NCBI GenBank assembly: GCA_035319125.1
Contig: DATHDG010000020.1
Coordinates: forward strand, 1 to 61,841
Direction: 5' to 3'
DNA: 61,841 nucleotides
From: Fen-1308 sp035319125
GTDB lineage: Bacteria; Nitrospirota; Thermodesulfovibrionia; Thermodesulfovibrionales; Dissulfurispiraceae
The notes under the pieces are model-generated. The model was given only the letters and a program-made list of their open reading frames with translations. It was not told the origin of the DNA and searched no databases. This document shows, one piece after another, positions 16,172-24,593 of the stretch; the stretch's first letter is position 1; every line of letters begins with the position of its first letter. A program made the position numbers and the translations under genes.

Positions 16172-18496
16172 TCAGTTACCGCAATACTTAATAGACTCTT
16201 CCTTAACTGATTTAGCCAGCGGCAAATAAATCTTGAATGTTGTTCCGCTTTTTGGCTTGCTATCCACATTAATATAACCACCGTGCTGTTTGACTATGCC
16301 ATAAACCATAGCGAGACCAAGACCTGTGCCCTTGCCTACCTCTTTTGTTGTAAAGAATGGCTCGAATATTCGATCACGGACTGCGTCATCGATACCCGTG
16401 CCGGTGTCTGACACCGATACTACCGCATAATCGTTTACCTCGCCATAATCTTGAGCCTCGATGAATTCCTTGTCTATTTCTACAGCTTCCGTGGTTATAG
16501 TCAGCATGCCTCCGTGAGGCATCGCATCCCTGGCATTCGTCGCAAGATTCATAAAGACCTGTTCAATCTGACCCTTGTCTATAATCACATTCAATTCGTC
16601 GTGCAAAAGTAACGTCCTCAGCAATATATCATCTCCTATCAAAGGCCTCAGAAGCTTTCCAATAGAACTGACGATCTCATTCAGATCGGCAAGCTGTGGA
16701 TTAATAACCTGCTTTCTGCTGAAAGTAAGCAGGCTCTTTGTAAGATTGGCAGCCTTGTCAGCTAAGCCAAGAATCTGCTCGATACGGGTCTTGGTCACTT
16801 CCTCTTTTGTCTTCATTTGTACCAGGCTGCAGTATCCCATCAATGCAGTCAGAATATTGTTAAAATCATGTGCAATTCCGCCGGCAAGCTGTCCCACTGC
16901 CTCCATTTTTTGCGCCCTGAGGAGCTGTTTCTCAAGCGTGATACGGTCCGTGATGTCTATAAACGTAGTCACATCACCTATCAGGCATCCATCCTTAAAT
17001 ATGGGATGCGCCCATAATTCAGCCTGGAAACTAGTCCCATCGGCTCTCCATAGTAATACCTTGTCCTTATGGATATTCTGACCTATGACCATTTCCTCAT
17101 GCGCTGGATATCCTTCTTTAGGAAAATCCCTTTTACGATGAATAAGCTCATGCATGTTCTTTCCGATCAGGTCATTTTCATAATTGTAACCAAGCATCTT
17201 GATTCCAGACGGATTACAGAAGGTGCAGTTTCCATTCAAATCGACACCATAGATTCCTTCGAATGTTGAGTCGAGAACCAGACTTATCTTCTCTTTGCTC
17301 TCGCGCAATGCTGCAGCAGCCTGTTTACGCTCAGTAATGTCCCTAGCGTTTATTATTATTGAGACCGAATTCTCAGAAGCGAAGAATCTGCCGACAGCTT
17401 CGATCACCCGCCAAGACCCGTCGTGGTGAAGAAAACGGAATTCCATGGAATGGCCTGGATCACGCCTTTCAAGAATATATCCGATGGACTCCTTCAAGAT
17501 GGCTGTATCATCAGGATGTATAAAGTCAAATATGCTTGCACCATTTAAATCCTGGGATTCATACCCAAATATCTTTTCGCAAGAAGGACACTCATAAAGA
17601 ACTTTTCCATCACTGTCAAGGACAACTATGATATCAAGCGCATTCTTCAGATAATCTACCATCATTCCGTAGGAATCAAGCACGTTGTTAATTGTAACCG
17701 CAAGCATGCCTATTTCATCCTTGCTTTTGATATCCAGCCTGCCCGTCAGGTCACCCTTTCCTGCGGCCAGTGCATCAGAGAATCCCCGCATCATTTTGGC
17801 ATATCTTTCAATAGGTCCGGATATGAATCCGCCGCCGACTATAAACGTGGTAGTTGTTACAACAATAGATACAATGATGAGCAATATTCCTATCCCTATT
17901 ATTATCCTCCAGACAGTCTTCATGACATCATCGACATAAACACCGCTGCCTATAATCCAGCCCCATGGCTTGTACAGCTGAACGAACGAGATCTTGGGTT
18001 GAGGATTCGACTCACCAGGTTTAGGCCATTGGTACTCAACAAATCCGCTGCCACTTCTTTCGCATAAATTAACGATCTCTACGAAAATCTCTTTGCCTCC
18101 AGGATCTTTAACGCCTGACAGGTCAGTGCCGTTGAGTTCCGTATTTTGTGGATGCATAATCATCATGCGGCTAGTGTCGTTTATCCACAGATATCCCTCA
18201 CCTTTGTCGAACTTTATGCGTTTAATACTTTCCAGGGCATGCCTCTGCGCTTCCTCTAGGGACATCTCGCCTGCGGCCGCACGTTTATCGAAATCAGCCA
18301 CGAAGTAATAGGCCACTTGGACCACGTTTTCGGCATAACTTCTCTTGTCCTCAATCAGCTTTTGTTTCATCAGAGGCAATATATAAAAAAACCCTCCGAC
18401 GATCACAAGTCCAACGGCAAGTATCGGCATGAAAGATATCTTCCAGAACAGCGGTAGGTTTCCAAAACTTATAAGATCGCGAAATTTGATTTTCAT
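16172..18496 (-). CDS. membrane sensor histidine kinase, Cache-HAMP-PAS-PAS-HisKA-HATPase
   Basis: 774 aa. TM1 at about residues 17-41; an extracytoplasmic single-Cache domain follows (DKGEGYLWINDTSRMMIMHP, then WGWIIGSGVYVDD), a type that binds small organic ligands. TM2 is near 195-218, then HAMP near 222-275. Two PAS domains (about 282-395 and 400-525) each end in an ITER/ITDR-type PAC linker. HisKA has its phospho-acceptor in GGIAHDFNN near 542. HATPase boxes are NATNAR-like (NLATNARDAMPHG), DTGTGID and GKGTGLGLAMVYGIVKQHGG. No response regulator adjoins it, so it is an orphan kinase here. Confidence 0.94.
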   Translation of the reverse strand: MKIKFRDLISFGNLPLFWKISFMPILAVGLVIVGGFFYILPLMKQKLIEDKRSYAENVVQVAYYFVADFDKRAAAGEMSLEEAQRHALESIKRIKFDKGEGYLWINDTSRMMIMHPQNTELNGTDLSGVKDPGGKEIFVEIVNLCERSGSGFVEYQWPKPGESNPQPKISFVQLYKPWGWIIGSGVYVDDVMKTVWRIIIGIGILLIIVSIVVTTTTFIVGGGFISGPIERYAKMMRGFSDALAAGKGDLTGRLDIKSKDEIGMLAVTINNVLDSYGMMVDYLKNALDIIVVLDSDGKVLYECPSCEKIFGYESQDLNGASIFDFIHPDDTAILKESIGYILERRDPGHSMEFRFLHHDGSWRVIEAVGRFFASENSVSIIINARDITERKQAAAALRESKEKISLVLDSTFEGIYGVDLNGNCTFCNPSGIKMLGYNYENDLIGKNMHELIHRKRDFPKEGYPAHEEMVIGQNIHKDKVLLWRADGTSFQAELWAHPIFKDGCLIGDVTTFIDITDRITLEKQLLRAQKMEAVGQLAGGIAHDFNNILTALMGYCSLVQMKTKEEVTKTRIEQILGLADKAANLTKSLLTFSRKQVINPQLADLNEIVSSIGKLLRPLIGDDILLRTLLLHDELNVIIDKGQIEQVFMNLATNARDAMPHGGMLTITTEAVEIDKEFIEAQDYGEVNDYAVVSVSDTGTGIDDAVRDRIFEPFFTTKEVGKGTGLGLAMVYGIVKQHGGYINVDSKPKSGTTFKIYLPLAKSVKEESIKYCGN

Positions 18497-18659
18497 CTAC
18501 TTTAATCCTAATCTCTTCCTTATCCCTTGTAGCTCAAATGCTTATGATAATTGAACCCGTCAGAAATGCGGACATTCTACTAAGTATATATATCGTAATA
18601 ATATTGCAGGACTTTACGGCAGCATACATGAATTGAGAATAGTCAGAAGTCCCTGTGCG

Positions 18660-19886
18660 CTAGATTTCTCTTACTATCAATACGGCGTTAGTCCCGCCGA
18701 AGGCAAAAGAGTTAGACATTGCTGACTTAATATTGAGGTGGGTTCGACCGGCATTTGGAACATAATCCAGGTCGCATTCCGGATCAGGTATATGAAGGTT
18801 CGTTGTTGGCGGCACTGCCTTGTTACCGATAGCAAGGACAGAGATAACGAATTCTACGGCTCCCGCAGCGCCTATCAGATGTCCATGCATTGACTTGGTG
18901 GAGCTGACAGGTAATTTGTAGGCAATATCGCCGAAGACCTTCTTAATTGCCTGCGTCTCGACCACATCATTTGCTGCCGTTGCTGTTCCATGAGCATTGA
19001 TATAGTCAATTGAATCTGCATTCATCTCAGCCTCATCAAGAGCAAGCTTCATCGCACGCACCTGCCCGTTAACAGTAGGTCCGGTTATATGATAAGCATC
19101 GGCAGTCGAACCATATCCTGACAGTTCGCAGTATATTTTAGCGCCGCGTTTCAGCGCCCTCTCCATGTCCTCAAGCACTATAACTGCAGCTCCCTCACCG
19201 AGAACGAAGCCAGTCCTGTCCTTTGAAAAAGGCTTGCATGAGGCAGATGCATCCGCCGGATCTTCCAAGGCTACAACCCCCAGCGATTCCCAACATTTCA
19301 TAGAAACGTAATTCACTATACTCTCTGTGCCTCCTGAAACGGCGACATCACAAAGGCCGTATTTAATCTGACGGAACGCCTCGCCAATGGCAACTGACGA
19401 AGATGAACAGGCTGTTGTATAAGTAAGGCATGGCCCCATAAGTCCATAGGCTATCGAAATATGCGCAGCAGGAGCATTGCTCATTATTTTTACTATCGAC
19501 AAGGGACTTACCCTCGACTTATTCTCTTTATATAACTGGGTCGTAACTTCATCAAGAGACTGAGCCCCTCCCATGCCGGTGCCAATATAAACACCAGCCC
19601 TTTCTTTTGCCGAATCATCCAATGTAATGCCGGAATCTGTCCAGGCTTGCGCTGCAGCGGCCAGAGCCATCTGACTCGTCCGGTCGAGCGCCGTCGTCTT
19701 CTTAGACATATAATCAGAAAACTTGAATTGAACCTCTGCTGCGATCCCTATAGAAAGCTTTTCCGCATACGCTGCCGATATCCTGCGCACCGCAGACCTG
19801 CCCGCCATCAAGTTGTTAAATAATTCCGCAGGTCCATTTCCGGATGGCGATATAACTCCGAGGCCGGTTACAGCAACACGTCTCAT
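18660..19886 (-). CDS. fabF: beta-ketoacyl-ACP synthase II
   Basis: Condensing enzyme of fatty-acid elongation (thiolase fold), 408 aa. The Cys-His-His triad is intact: Cys in YTTACSSSSVA, His in NAHGTATAANDVVE, His in KSMHGHLIGAAGAVE. The C-terminal NSFAFGGTNAVL is typical. It lies 12 nt downstream of its own acyl carrier protein gene. No other fab genes are nearby, so the pair could serve housekeeping lipid synthesis or a dedicated acyl product; key residues look like standard FabF. Confidence 0.95.
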   Translation of the reverse strand: MRRVAVTGLGVISPSGNGPAELFNNLMAGRSAVRRISAAYAEKLSIGIAAEVQFKFSDYMSKKTTALDRTSQMALAAAAQAWTDSGITLDDSAKERAGVYIGTGMGGAQSLDEVTTQLYKENKSRVSPLSIVKIMSNAPAAHISIAYGLMGPCLTYTTACSSSSVAIGEAFRQIKYGLCDVAVSGGTESIVNYVSMKCWESLGVVALEDPADASASCKPFSKDRTGFVLGEGAAVIVLEDMERALKRGAKIYCELSGYGSTADAYHITGPTVNGQVRAMKLALDEAEMNADSIDYINAHGTATAANDVVETQAIKKVFGDIAYKLPVSSTKSMHGHLIGAAGAVEFVISVLAIGNKAVPPTTNLHIPDPECDLDYVPNAGRTHLNIKSAMSNSFAFGGTNAVLIVREI

Positions 19887-19898
19887 ATTGCTGTTTTC

Positions 19899-20144
19899 CT
19901 ACTTACCGTCCGATTGTTCGGCTACAAGCCGATCAACCATATCAACAACATCCTGAACAGTATCGATCTTTACATCACGCTCTGGAATCTTTATCTTGAA
20001 TTCATCCTCAAGAGCGAACAAAAATTCTATTTTGTCCAGAGAGTCTATTCCGAAGCTCTCAAGCATGGATTGAGGGGTAAGCAGGTCCCTGTTAAGCTCA
20101 AGCTTGTCCACAAACAGTTTCTCAATCCTCTCCAGCGTTGTCAT
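19899..20144 (-). CDS. acpP: acyl carrier protein
   Basis: 81 aa, acidic four-helix carrier. Phosphopantetheine attachment Ser in FGIDSLDKIEF (near residue 36). The stretch after the DSL serine has DKIEFLFALEDEFKIKIPE, close to but not identical with the DTVELVMALEEEF form of housekeeping ACPs. A GGGGGA ribosome-binding site lies upstream. It is cotranscribed with fabF and divergent from the exopolysaccharide operon. Confidence 0.95.
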   Translation of the reverse strand: MTTLERIEKLFVDKLELNRDLLTPQSMLESFGIDSLDKIEFLFALEDEFKIKIPERDVKIDTVQDVVDMVDRLVAEQSDGK

Positions 20145-20259
20145 TTCAGTCCCCCTTCAAAAATCGGTCTTAATATTTTATCATGGATCGCCAACATACA
20201 ACATTAAAATATTACACAACTATTAGCTGTTATTAATTTCACTCACTCCTAAAAAAAGC

Positions 20260-20288
20260 TTGCGATCATAATCCGCTGATGCTATACT
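20260..20288 (+). promoter_or_regulatory. sigma70 promoter of the exopolysaccharide operon
   Basis: TTGCGA (20260-20265) and TATACT (20283-20288) with an ideal 17-nt spacer. Transcription would start near 20295, giving a ~40-nt leader before the wecB ATG, which has GAGGT as its ribosome-binding site. Confidence 0.6.
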
Positions 20289-20334
20289 AACCGAACATTT
20301 ACTATTTTGAGTAAGTAAAACTCTGAGGTAGATC

Positions 20335-21564
20335 ATGGCTATCTCCAACAATGGAAGCAACACCATAGTTAGATATTTGCCGATGCGAGTTGCAGCTGTG
20401 GTGGGTACCCGGCCAGAAGCTATCAAGATGGCGCCTGTCATACACGAACTCAGGAAGTCTCCTGATTTGTTCGATGTTATTGTAATTGCCACAGCCCAGC
20501 ATCGTCAGATGCTCGATCAGGCTCTTTCACTATTCGAAATCATTCCAAATCATGACTTAAATCTGATGTATCCGGGCCAAAGCCTTTCGCTTCTTACTTC
20601 ACGAGTCATCGACCACATGGATTTAGCTCTCAGCAAGATCACTCCTGATATGGTCCTTGTTCAGGGAGATACCACAACAGTTTTTGCAGCATCATTAGCT
20701 GCATATTACAGAAAGATACCTGTGGCTCATGTTGAAGCCGGCCTCAGAAGTTACGATATGCTAAACCCATTCCCTGAAGAAGGAATGAGAAGGCTCACCA
20801 CTATTTTAGCAGAGATCAATTTCGCGCCTACTCGGCTCTCAAAAGCTATGCTGCTTGATGAAGGCATACATGAGGATAAAATTGTCGTCACAGGCAATAC
20901 AGTCGTGGACGCCCTCAATTATGTTCTAAAGAAGCCGTTTTCATGCGTCGGCACACCTCTTGAAGACATCGATTTCGATAACTTCAGATGCATACTTGTA
21001 ACTTGCCACAGACGAGAAACTATCGGCAGAGACCTGGAAGAAATCTGCCTGGCACTGCATGACATCATCGATGGTTTCCCGGACGTCCGTATTATTTATC
21101 CCGTTCATCTCAACCCTGAAGTACAGCGCACTGTTATGAGCATGCTATCGGGGATTGATAGGGTGCATCTCATACCCCCCCTGGATTACCTGACTTTCAT
21201 CAATCTTATGAAGAGAGTTCATCTTATACTTACTGACTCTGGCGGTCTGCAGGAGGAGGCTCCCACTCTGCACAAACCCTTACTGGTTCTTAGGCGTGTC
21301 ACAGAACGGCCTGAAGCATTCAAAGCAGGACTTTCCAAGGTTATCGGGACGGCAAGAGAAACCATTGTTCATGAGACTGCCAGTTTGCTAAACGATACCG
21401 AATCCTTCGTTGAGGCTACGCATGGTAATAATCCATATGGCGACGGTAAGGCTTCGTTGCGTATAGCACAAGCACTAAATCGATGGTCACATGGCAAGCT
21501 GCCGCTCCTCGACAGTGATGCTGAATTCGTCTATAGCGCTGGAGATAAAATTAATGAGCACTGA
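20335..21564 (+). CDS. wecB: UDP-N-acetylglucosamine 2-epimerase (non-hydrolysing)
   Basis: Interconverts UDP-GlcNAc and UDP-ManNAc, 409 aa (16 more N-terminal residues than most). The GT-B fold core starts at MRVAAVVGTRPEAIKMAPV; the upstream ATG at 20335 is preferred because only it has a Shine-Dalgarno (GAGGT). Motifs: HVEAGLRSYDMLNPFPEEGMRR, and LTDSGGLQEEAPTLHKPLLVLR with the RxxTERPE region holding UDP. First gene of the exopolysaccharide operon, so UDP-ManNAc or a derivative is the likely precursor. It overlaps the next gene by 11 nt. Confidence 0.93.
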   Translation: MAISNNGSNTIVRYLPMRVAAVVGTRPEAIKMAPVIHELRKSPDLFDVIVIATAQHRQMLDQALSLFEIIPNHDLNLMYPGQSLSLLTSRVIDHMDLALSKITPDMVLVQGDTTTVFAASLAAYYRKIPVAHVEAGLRSYDMLNPFPEEGMRRLTTILAEINFAPTRLSKAMLLDEGIHEDKIVVTGNTVVDALNYVLKKPFSCVGTPLEDIDFDNFRCILVTCHRRETIGRDLEEICLALHDIIDGFPDVRIIYPVHLNPEVQRTVMSMLSGIDRVHLIPPLDYLTFINLMKRVHLILTDSGGLQEEAPTLHKPLLVLRRVTERPEAFKAGLSKVIGTARETIVHETASLLNDTESFVEATHGNNPYGDGKASLRIAQALNRWSHGKLPLLDSDAEFVYSAGDKINEH

Positions 21565-22333
21565 TATGAAATCTGTAATACTCTATCATCGATCCTACCG
21601 GAAGATAGCGGTGTCGGCAAAGCCGTTTGTCCTCCAACTAGTATGTATAGCACTTCCTCTTTCGTTGATCGTAGTTTTTTTCTATCCGGAAATTACTCGC
21701 ACCGTCTGCCGGATAGCCGTGCAAGTGCTTTCACCGTATTTCGACAAGGATTCACTAAGGATAGTTTCCTATCCTTATATTATCGGCAACGGGCATTATC
21801 TAGCCTTGCCTGGCAAGTTTCCGTCTGCAGTATTTTCTCTTGTAAATGCAATTTTCAGCCTTCTTATGCTACTACTGCTTCCCAATATAAACCGGTTAAA
21901 ACCGCTGCTTATATTGGGAACTGTATTATCATTTATTCTATTTATCTCAGCTATGTTTTTCTTGCTGGTACCGGACCAGTTTCCGTACCAGGCCTCTGAC
22001 TACTCAGACCTTTACATAAAGCAGCAGATCAGCATATGGTTCTTTGTACCTGTCATAATGGGGCTAGGCGTGCTGCCTCTGCCTGCCTCTCTGCCGTCAA
22101 AGATATTTACCATGCTTATTTCGTTTGTCTATTCCCTGATTTTCGGCACCGTAAGGTATGTAGTATTTCTCTATATCATAGGCAAGATATCACTCATTTA
22201 CATGGCTGTCCTTTTCTTTGCGTTAGGACCATTGGTGGACTTCGTATATATAGTCGGCATATATTCCTGTTATACAACCAGGCTTGCAAAAAAAATTAAA
22301 GGGAATTTCACATTATGGAAGTGGTCATACTAA
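21554..22333 (+). CDS. polytopic membrane protein of the exopolysaccharide operon, unknown family
   Basis: 259 aa from ATG 21554, which has GGAG eight nt upstream; the longer frame extends into wecB without support. About six hydrophobic helices: residues 22-44, 72-98, 103-128, 145-166, 172-200 and 205-235. A loop between helices 3 and 4 (VPDQFPYQASDYSDLYIKQQ) is polar and aromatic-rich. A lone Arg in FGTVRYVVF lies inside a membrane segment. No family recognised. Sandwiched between the sugar-nucleotide epimerase and the GT2 synthase with overlaps on both sides, it is probably a synthase partner or export factor. Confidence 0.8.
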   Translation: MSTDMKSVILYHRSYRKIAVSAKPFVLQLVCIALPLSLIVVFFYPEITRTVCRIAVQVLSPYFDKDSLRIVSYPYIIGNGHYLALPGKFPSAVFSLVNAIFSLLMLLLLPNINRLKPLLILGTVLSFILFISAMFFLLVPDQFPYQASDYSDLYIKQQISIWFFVPVIMGLGVLPLPASLPSKIFTMLISFVYSLIFGTVRYVVFLYIIGKISLIYMAVLFFALGPLVDFVYIVGIYSCYTTRLAKKIKGNFTLWKWSY

Positions 22334-23586
22334 TACTTAAAGGATACCTCCTTTTTACAATCGGGATAATGGTGATTTACTCCATTCGTCACGTGATCTT
22401 CACCTTGAACAGGTTATTTTCTGAGCAAAGGATATATTATCAGGATATTATCGATACGGATCTCAAAACCGTGAGCGTGCTTATCCCTATGCACAACGAA
22501 GAGAAGGTGGCAGCCCATATCCTGAATCTCCTGATAGAAGCCGATTATGACAGGGATAAACTGGAAATAATTCCGATCAACGACTTTTCAGAAGACGGCA
22601 CTCGGGCTATTCTTGATAGCTATGCAGCTAAATACCCCTTTATCAAGCCTCTGCATCGAAATGAGGGGGATCGCGGGAAACCGGCAGCTCTGAATGCCGC
22701 AATGGAAAAGGCATCGGGTGAGATAATAATTGTATTTGATGCAGACTATCTGCCGCCCAAGGGCCTGCTCAAAAATATAGCTGTCTGTTTTACTGATCCT
22801 GAGGTTGGCGCAGTAATGGGCAGGGTCGTGCCGTACAATACAAAAAAGAATATTCTTACCCGATTGCTGGATCTTGAACGAACTGGTGGATATCAAATCG
22901 ATCAGCAGGCCCGCTATAACATGAAGCTTCTGCCACAGTACGGAGGAACGGTGGGCGGCTTCAGACGAAAAGAGGTTATGGAACTCGGTAGTTTCAACAT
23001 TAGATCGCTTGCGGAAGATACGGAACTTACGTACAGGTTGGCAGTCAACGGGTGGAAGATACTTTATGCAAACCGGGCTGAATGCTACGAGGAAGTTCCG
23101 GAAGAATGGGAAGTCAGGGCACGTCAGATAAGAAGATGGTCCAGAGGGCATAACGACGTTATGTTCAGATACTTTTTCAGGCTACTCAAGGCCCGCCATC
23201 TATCTTTTCGTGAAAAATTCGACGGCTCACTTCTGCTGATGATCTACATGGTTCCAGTAATACTGCTTTTGGGACTGCTCGATTCGCTGGCGCTTTTTTT
23301 CCTTGGAGAGATGGAGATATTCGCCGGGCTTTTTTTCCTGATTTTTATCGGAGCGTATAATACCTTCGGCAATTTTGCCCCTTTCTACCAGATAGGTACA
23401 GGCTGCTTTCTTGACGGCGCGATACATAGAATATTGCTTCTGCCGCTTCTTCTCTTCAATTTCTTCTTCAATATGTGGCATATCACAAGGGGTTTTCTTG
23501 ACACTGCTTTGGACATTGTCAGTCGGCGCAAGGCACACTGGCAAAAAACAGAGCGTTTCGGAAATGATCCTAAAGTGGAGGCCTGA
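22315..23586 (+). CDS. processive family-2 glycosyltransferase (membrane polysaccharide synthase)
   Basis: 423 aa. N-terminal TM helix (about 5-27), cytoplasmic GT-A domain, and C-terminal helices near 303-325, 330-352 and 383-405. All motifs of processive beta-glycan synthases are visible: SVLIPMHNEE (near 53), DADY (near 141), the TED-like AEDTEL (near 233) and QIRRW (near 271), as in BcsA, PgaC, NodC and hyaluronan synthase. There is no PilZ domain, so no built-in c-di-GMP control. It overlaps the membrane-protein gene by 19 nt. The polymer would be extruded across the inner membrane by this protein. Confidence 0.92.
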   Translation: MEVVILILKGYLLFTIGIMVIYSIRHVIFTLNRLFSEQRIYYQDIIDTDLKTVSVLIPMHNEEKVAAHILNLLIEADYDRDKLEIIPINDFSEDGTRAILDSYAAKYPFIKPLHRNEGDRGKPAALNAAMEKASGEIIIVFDADYLPPKGLLKNIAVCFTDPEVGAVMGRVVPYNTKKNILTRLLDLERTGGYQIDQQARYNMKLLPQYGGTVGGFRRKEVMELGSFNIRSLAEDTELTYRLAVNGWKILYANRAECYEEVPEEWEVRARQIRRWSRGHNDVMFRYFFRLLKARHLSFREKFDGSLLLMIYMVPVILLLGLLDSLALFFLGEMEIFAGLFFLIFIGAYNTFGNFAPFYQIGTGCFLDGAIHRILLLPLLLFNFFFNMWHITRGFLDTALDIVSRRKAHWQKTERFGNDPKVEA

Positions 23587-24593
23587 TGCTGCTACTTTGT
23601 ACAATATTATTGGTCGGACTGTTCATGCTTCCCTTTTTGCCGGCTATTCGGGAAGTGATGAGAAAAGATGACGCTTCACCGCTGTTCATAAATATGGAGT
23701 ACAGCAAGGATCCACGCTATTTTGCTATTTCCTTCAGAAGACTGCTTCTAAAATCTGCGGGAGATCTGCCGGAAGGGATTCATAATATAACTATTTCCAA
23801 AAGTGAGACCATAAAAATAACCAATCAGGCTGACGTTCCTTCTGATTCGTTGATTGAAAATGTCTTTTATGTCAAGAATTCCTTGAAAACCGGCAGCAAG
23901 GTATCACTGCAAAAAGAAACATACTGTCAAGGCAATGCACAGATCGGCGAATCAAACAGCATAAAGGCCGTTGCTTGTGACGGTAATGTTGATGTCGGCA
24001 AAGACAGCACATTTCTGAGATGGATCGACTCTGAAAAAGATATGACTATAGCTGAAAATTGCAACTTAGGTATAAGCGCTACTTGCAGTGGTAAACTGTC
24101 AATTGCTGTAGGCTGCACATTCATGCGGCTGTATGGAGCTCCCATAATAATTGCTGAGAATAACATGATATCACCGGCGGGCGGTGAATCGGTTAAGTAC
24201 AGGACTGTTGTTGATGGTGCTCCGACTGAGCGCGGTATTTCCAGCTTGCCGCCACATGATATAAGAAACAGCAATCTCATCGCAGAAGGTTCTCTTTCTA
24301 TCGGAGAACATGCGGTCATTCACGGACATATCAAATCCCACGGCAAAATTGTCCTTGGTGCTTCTGCGGTAGTTATGGGCAATCTCTTCGCAGAAAAAGA
24401 TATAGAGGTCGGCCCGGGCAGCCGCGTTTATGGTTCGATATTTTCGCAGGGCTGCGTCAAGCTGCAGCAAGGAGTTACAGTTGGTGATGCCGGGCGCATT
24501 AAATCGGTAATCGGGAAAAAAGGAATTTCTCTCGAATGTGGTGTTAGGGTTTATGGATATGTGGCAACAGAAGGTAAGGGCATTGTCGGATGA
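23586..24593 (+). CDS. membrane-anchored bactofilin-like (polymer-forming) protein
   Basis: 335 aa. An N-terminal hydrophobic helix (residues 2-20) precedes a mixed domain and two stretches of right-handed beta-helix-like repeats. The second (about 234-335) shows spaced G-I/V-I-x-G units: GSLSIGEHAVIHGHIKS, GKIVLGASAVVMGNLFAE, DIEVGPGSRVYGSIFSQG. This pattern matches bactofilins, but bactofilins are usually cytoplasmic polymers of 100-200 aa without a predicted signal anchor. If the orientation is N-in, the repeats would face the periplasm. The TGATG overlap with the synthase gene couples it tightly. It may scaffold the export complex. Confidence 0.75.
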   Translation: MLLLCTILLVGLFMLPFLPAIREVMRKDDASPLFINMEYSKDPRYFAISFRRLLLKSAGDLPEGIHNITISKSETIKITNQADVPSDSLIENVFYVKNSLKTGSKVSLQKETYCQGNAQIGESNSIKAVACDGNVDVGKDSTFLRWIDSEKDMTIAENCNLGISATCSGKLSIAVGCTFMRLYGAPIIIAENNMISPAGGESVKYRTVVDGAPTERGISSLPPHDIRNSNLIAEGSLSIGEHAVIHGHIKSHGKIVLGASAVVMGNLFAEKDIEVGPGSRVYGSIFSQGCVKLQQGVTVGDAGRIKSVIGKKGISLECGVRVYGYVATEGKGIVG

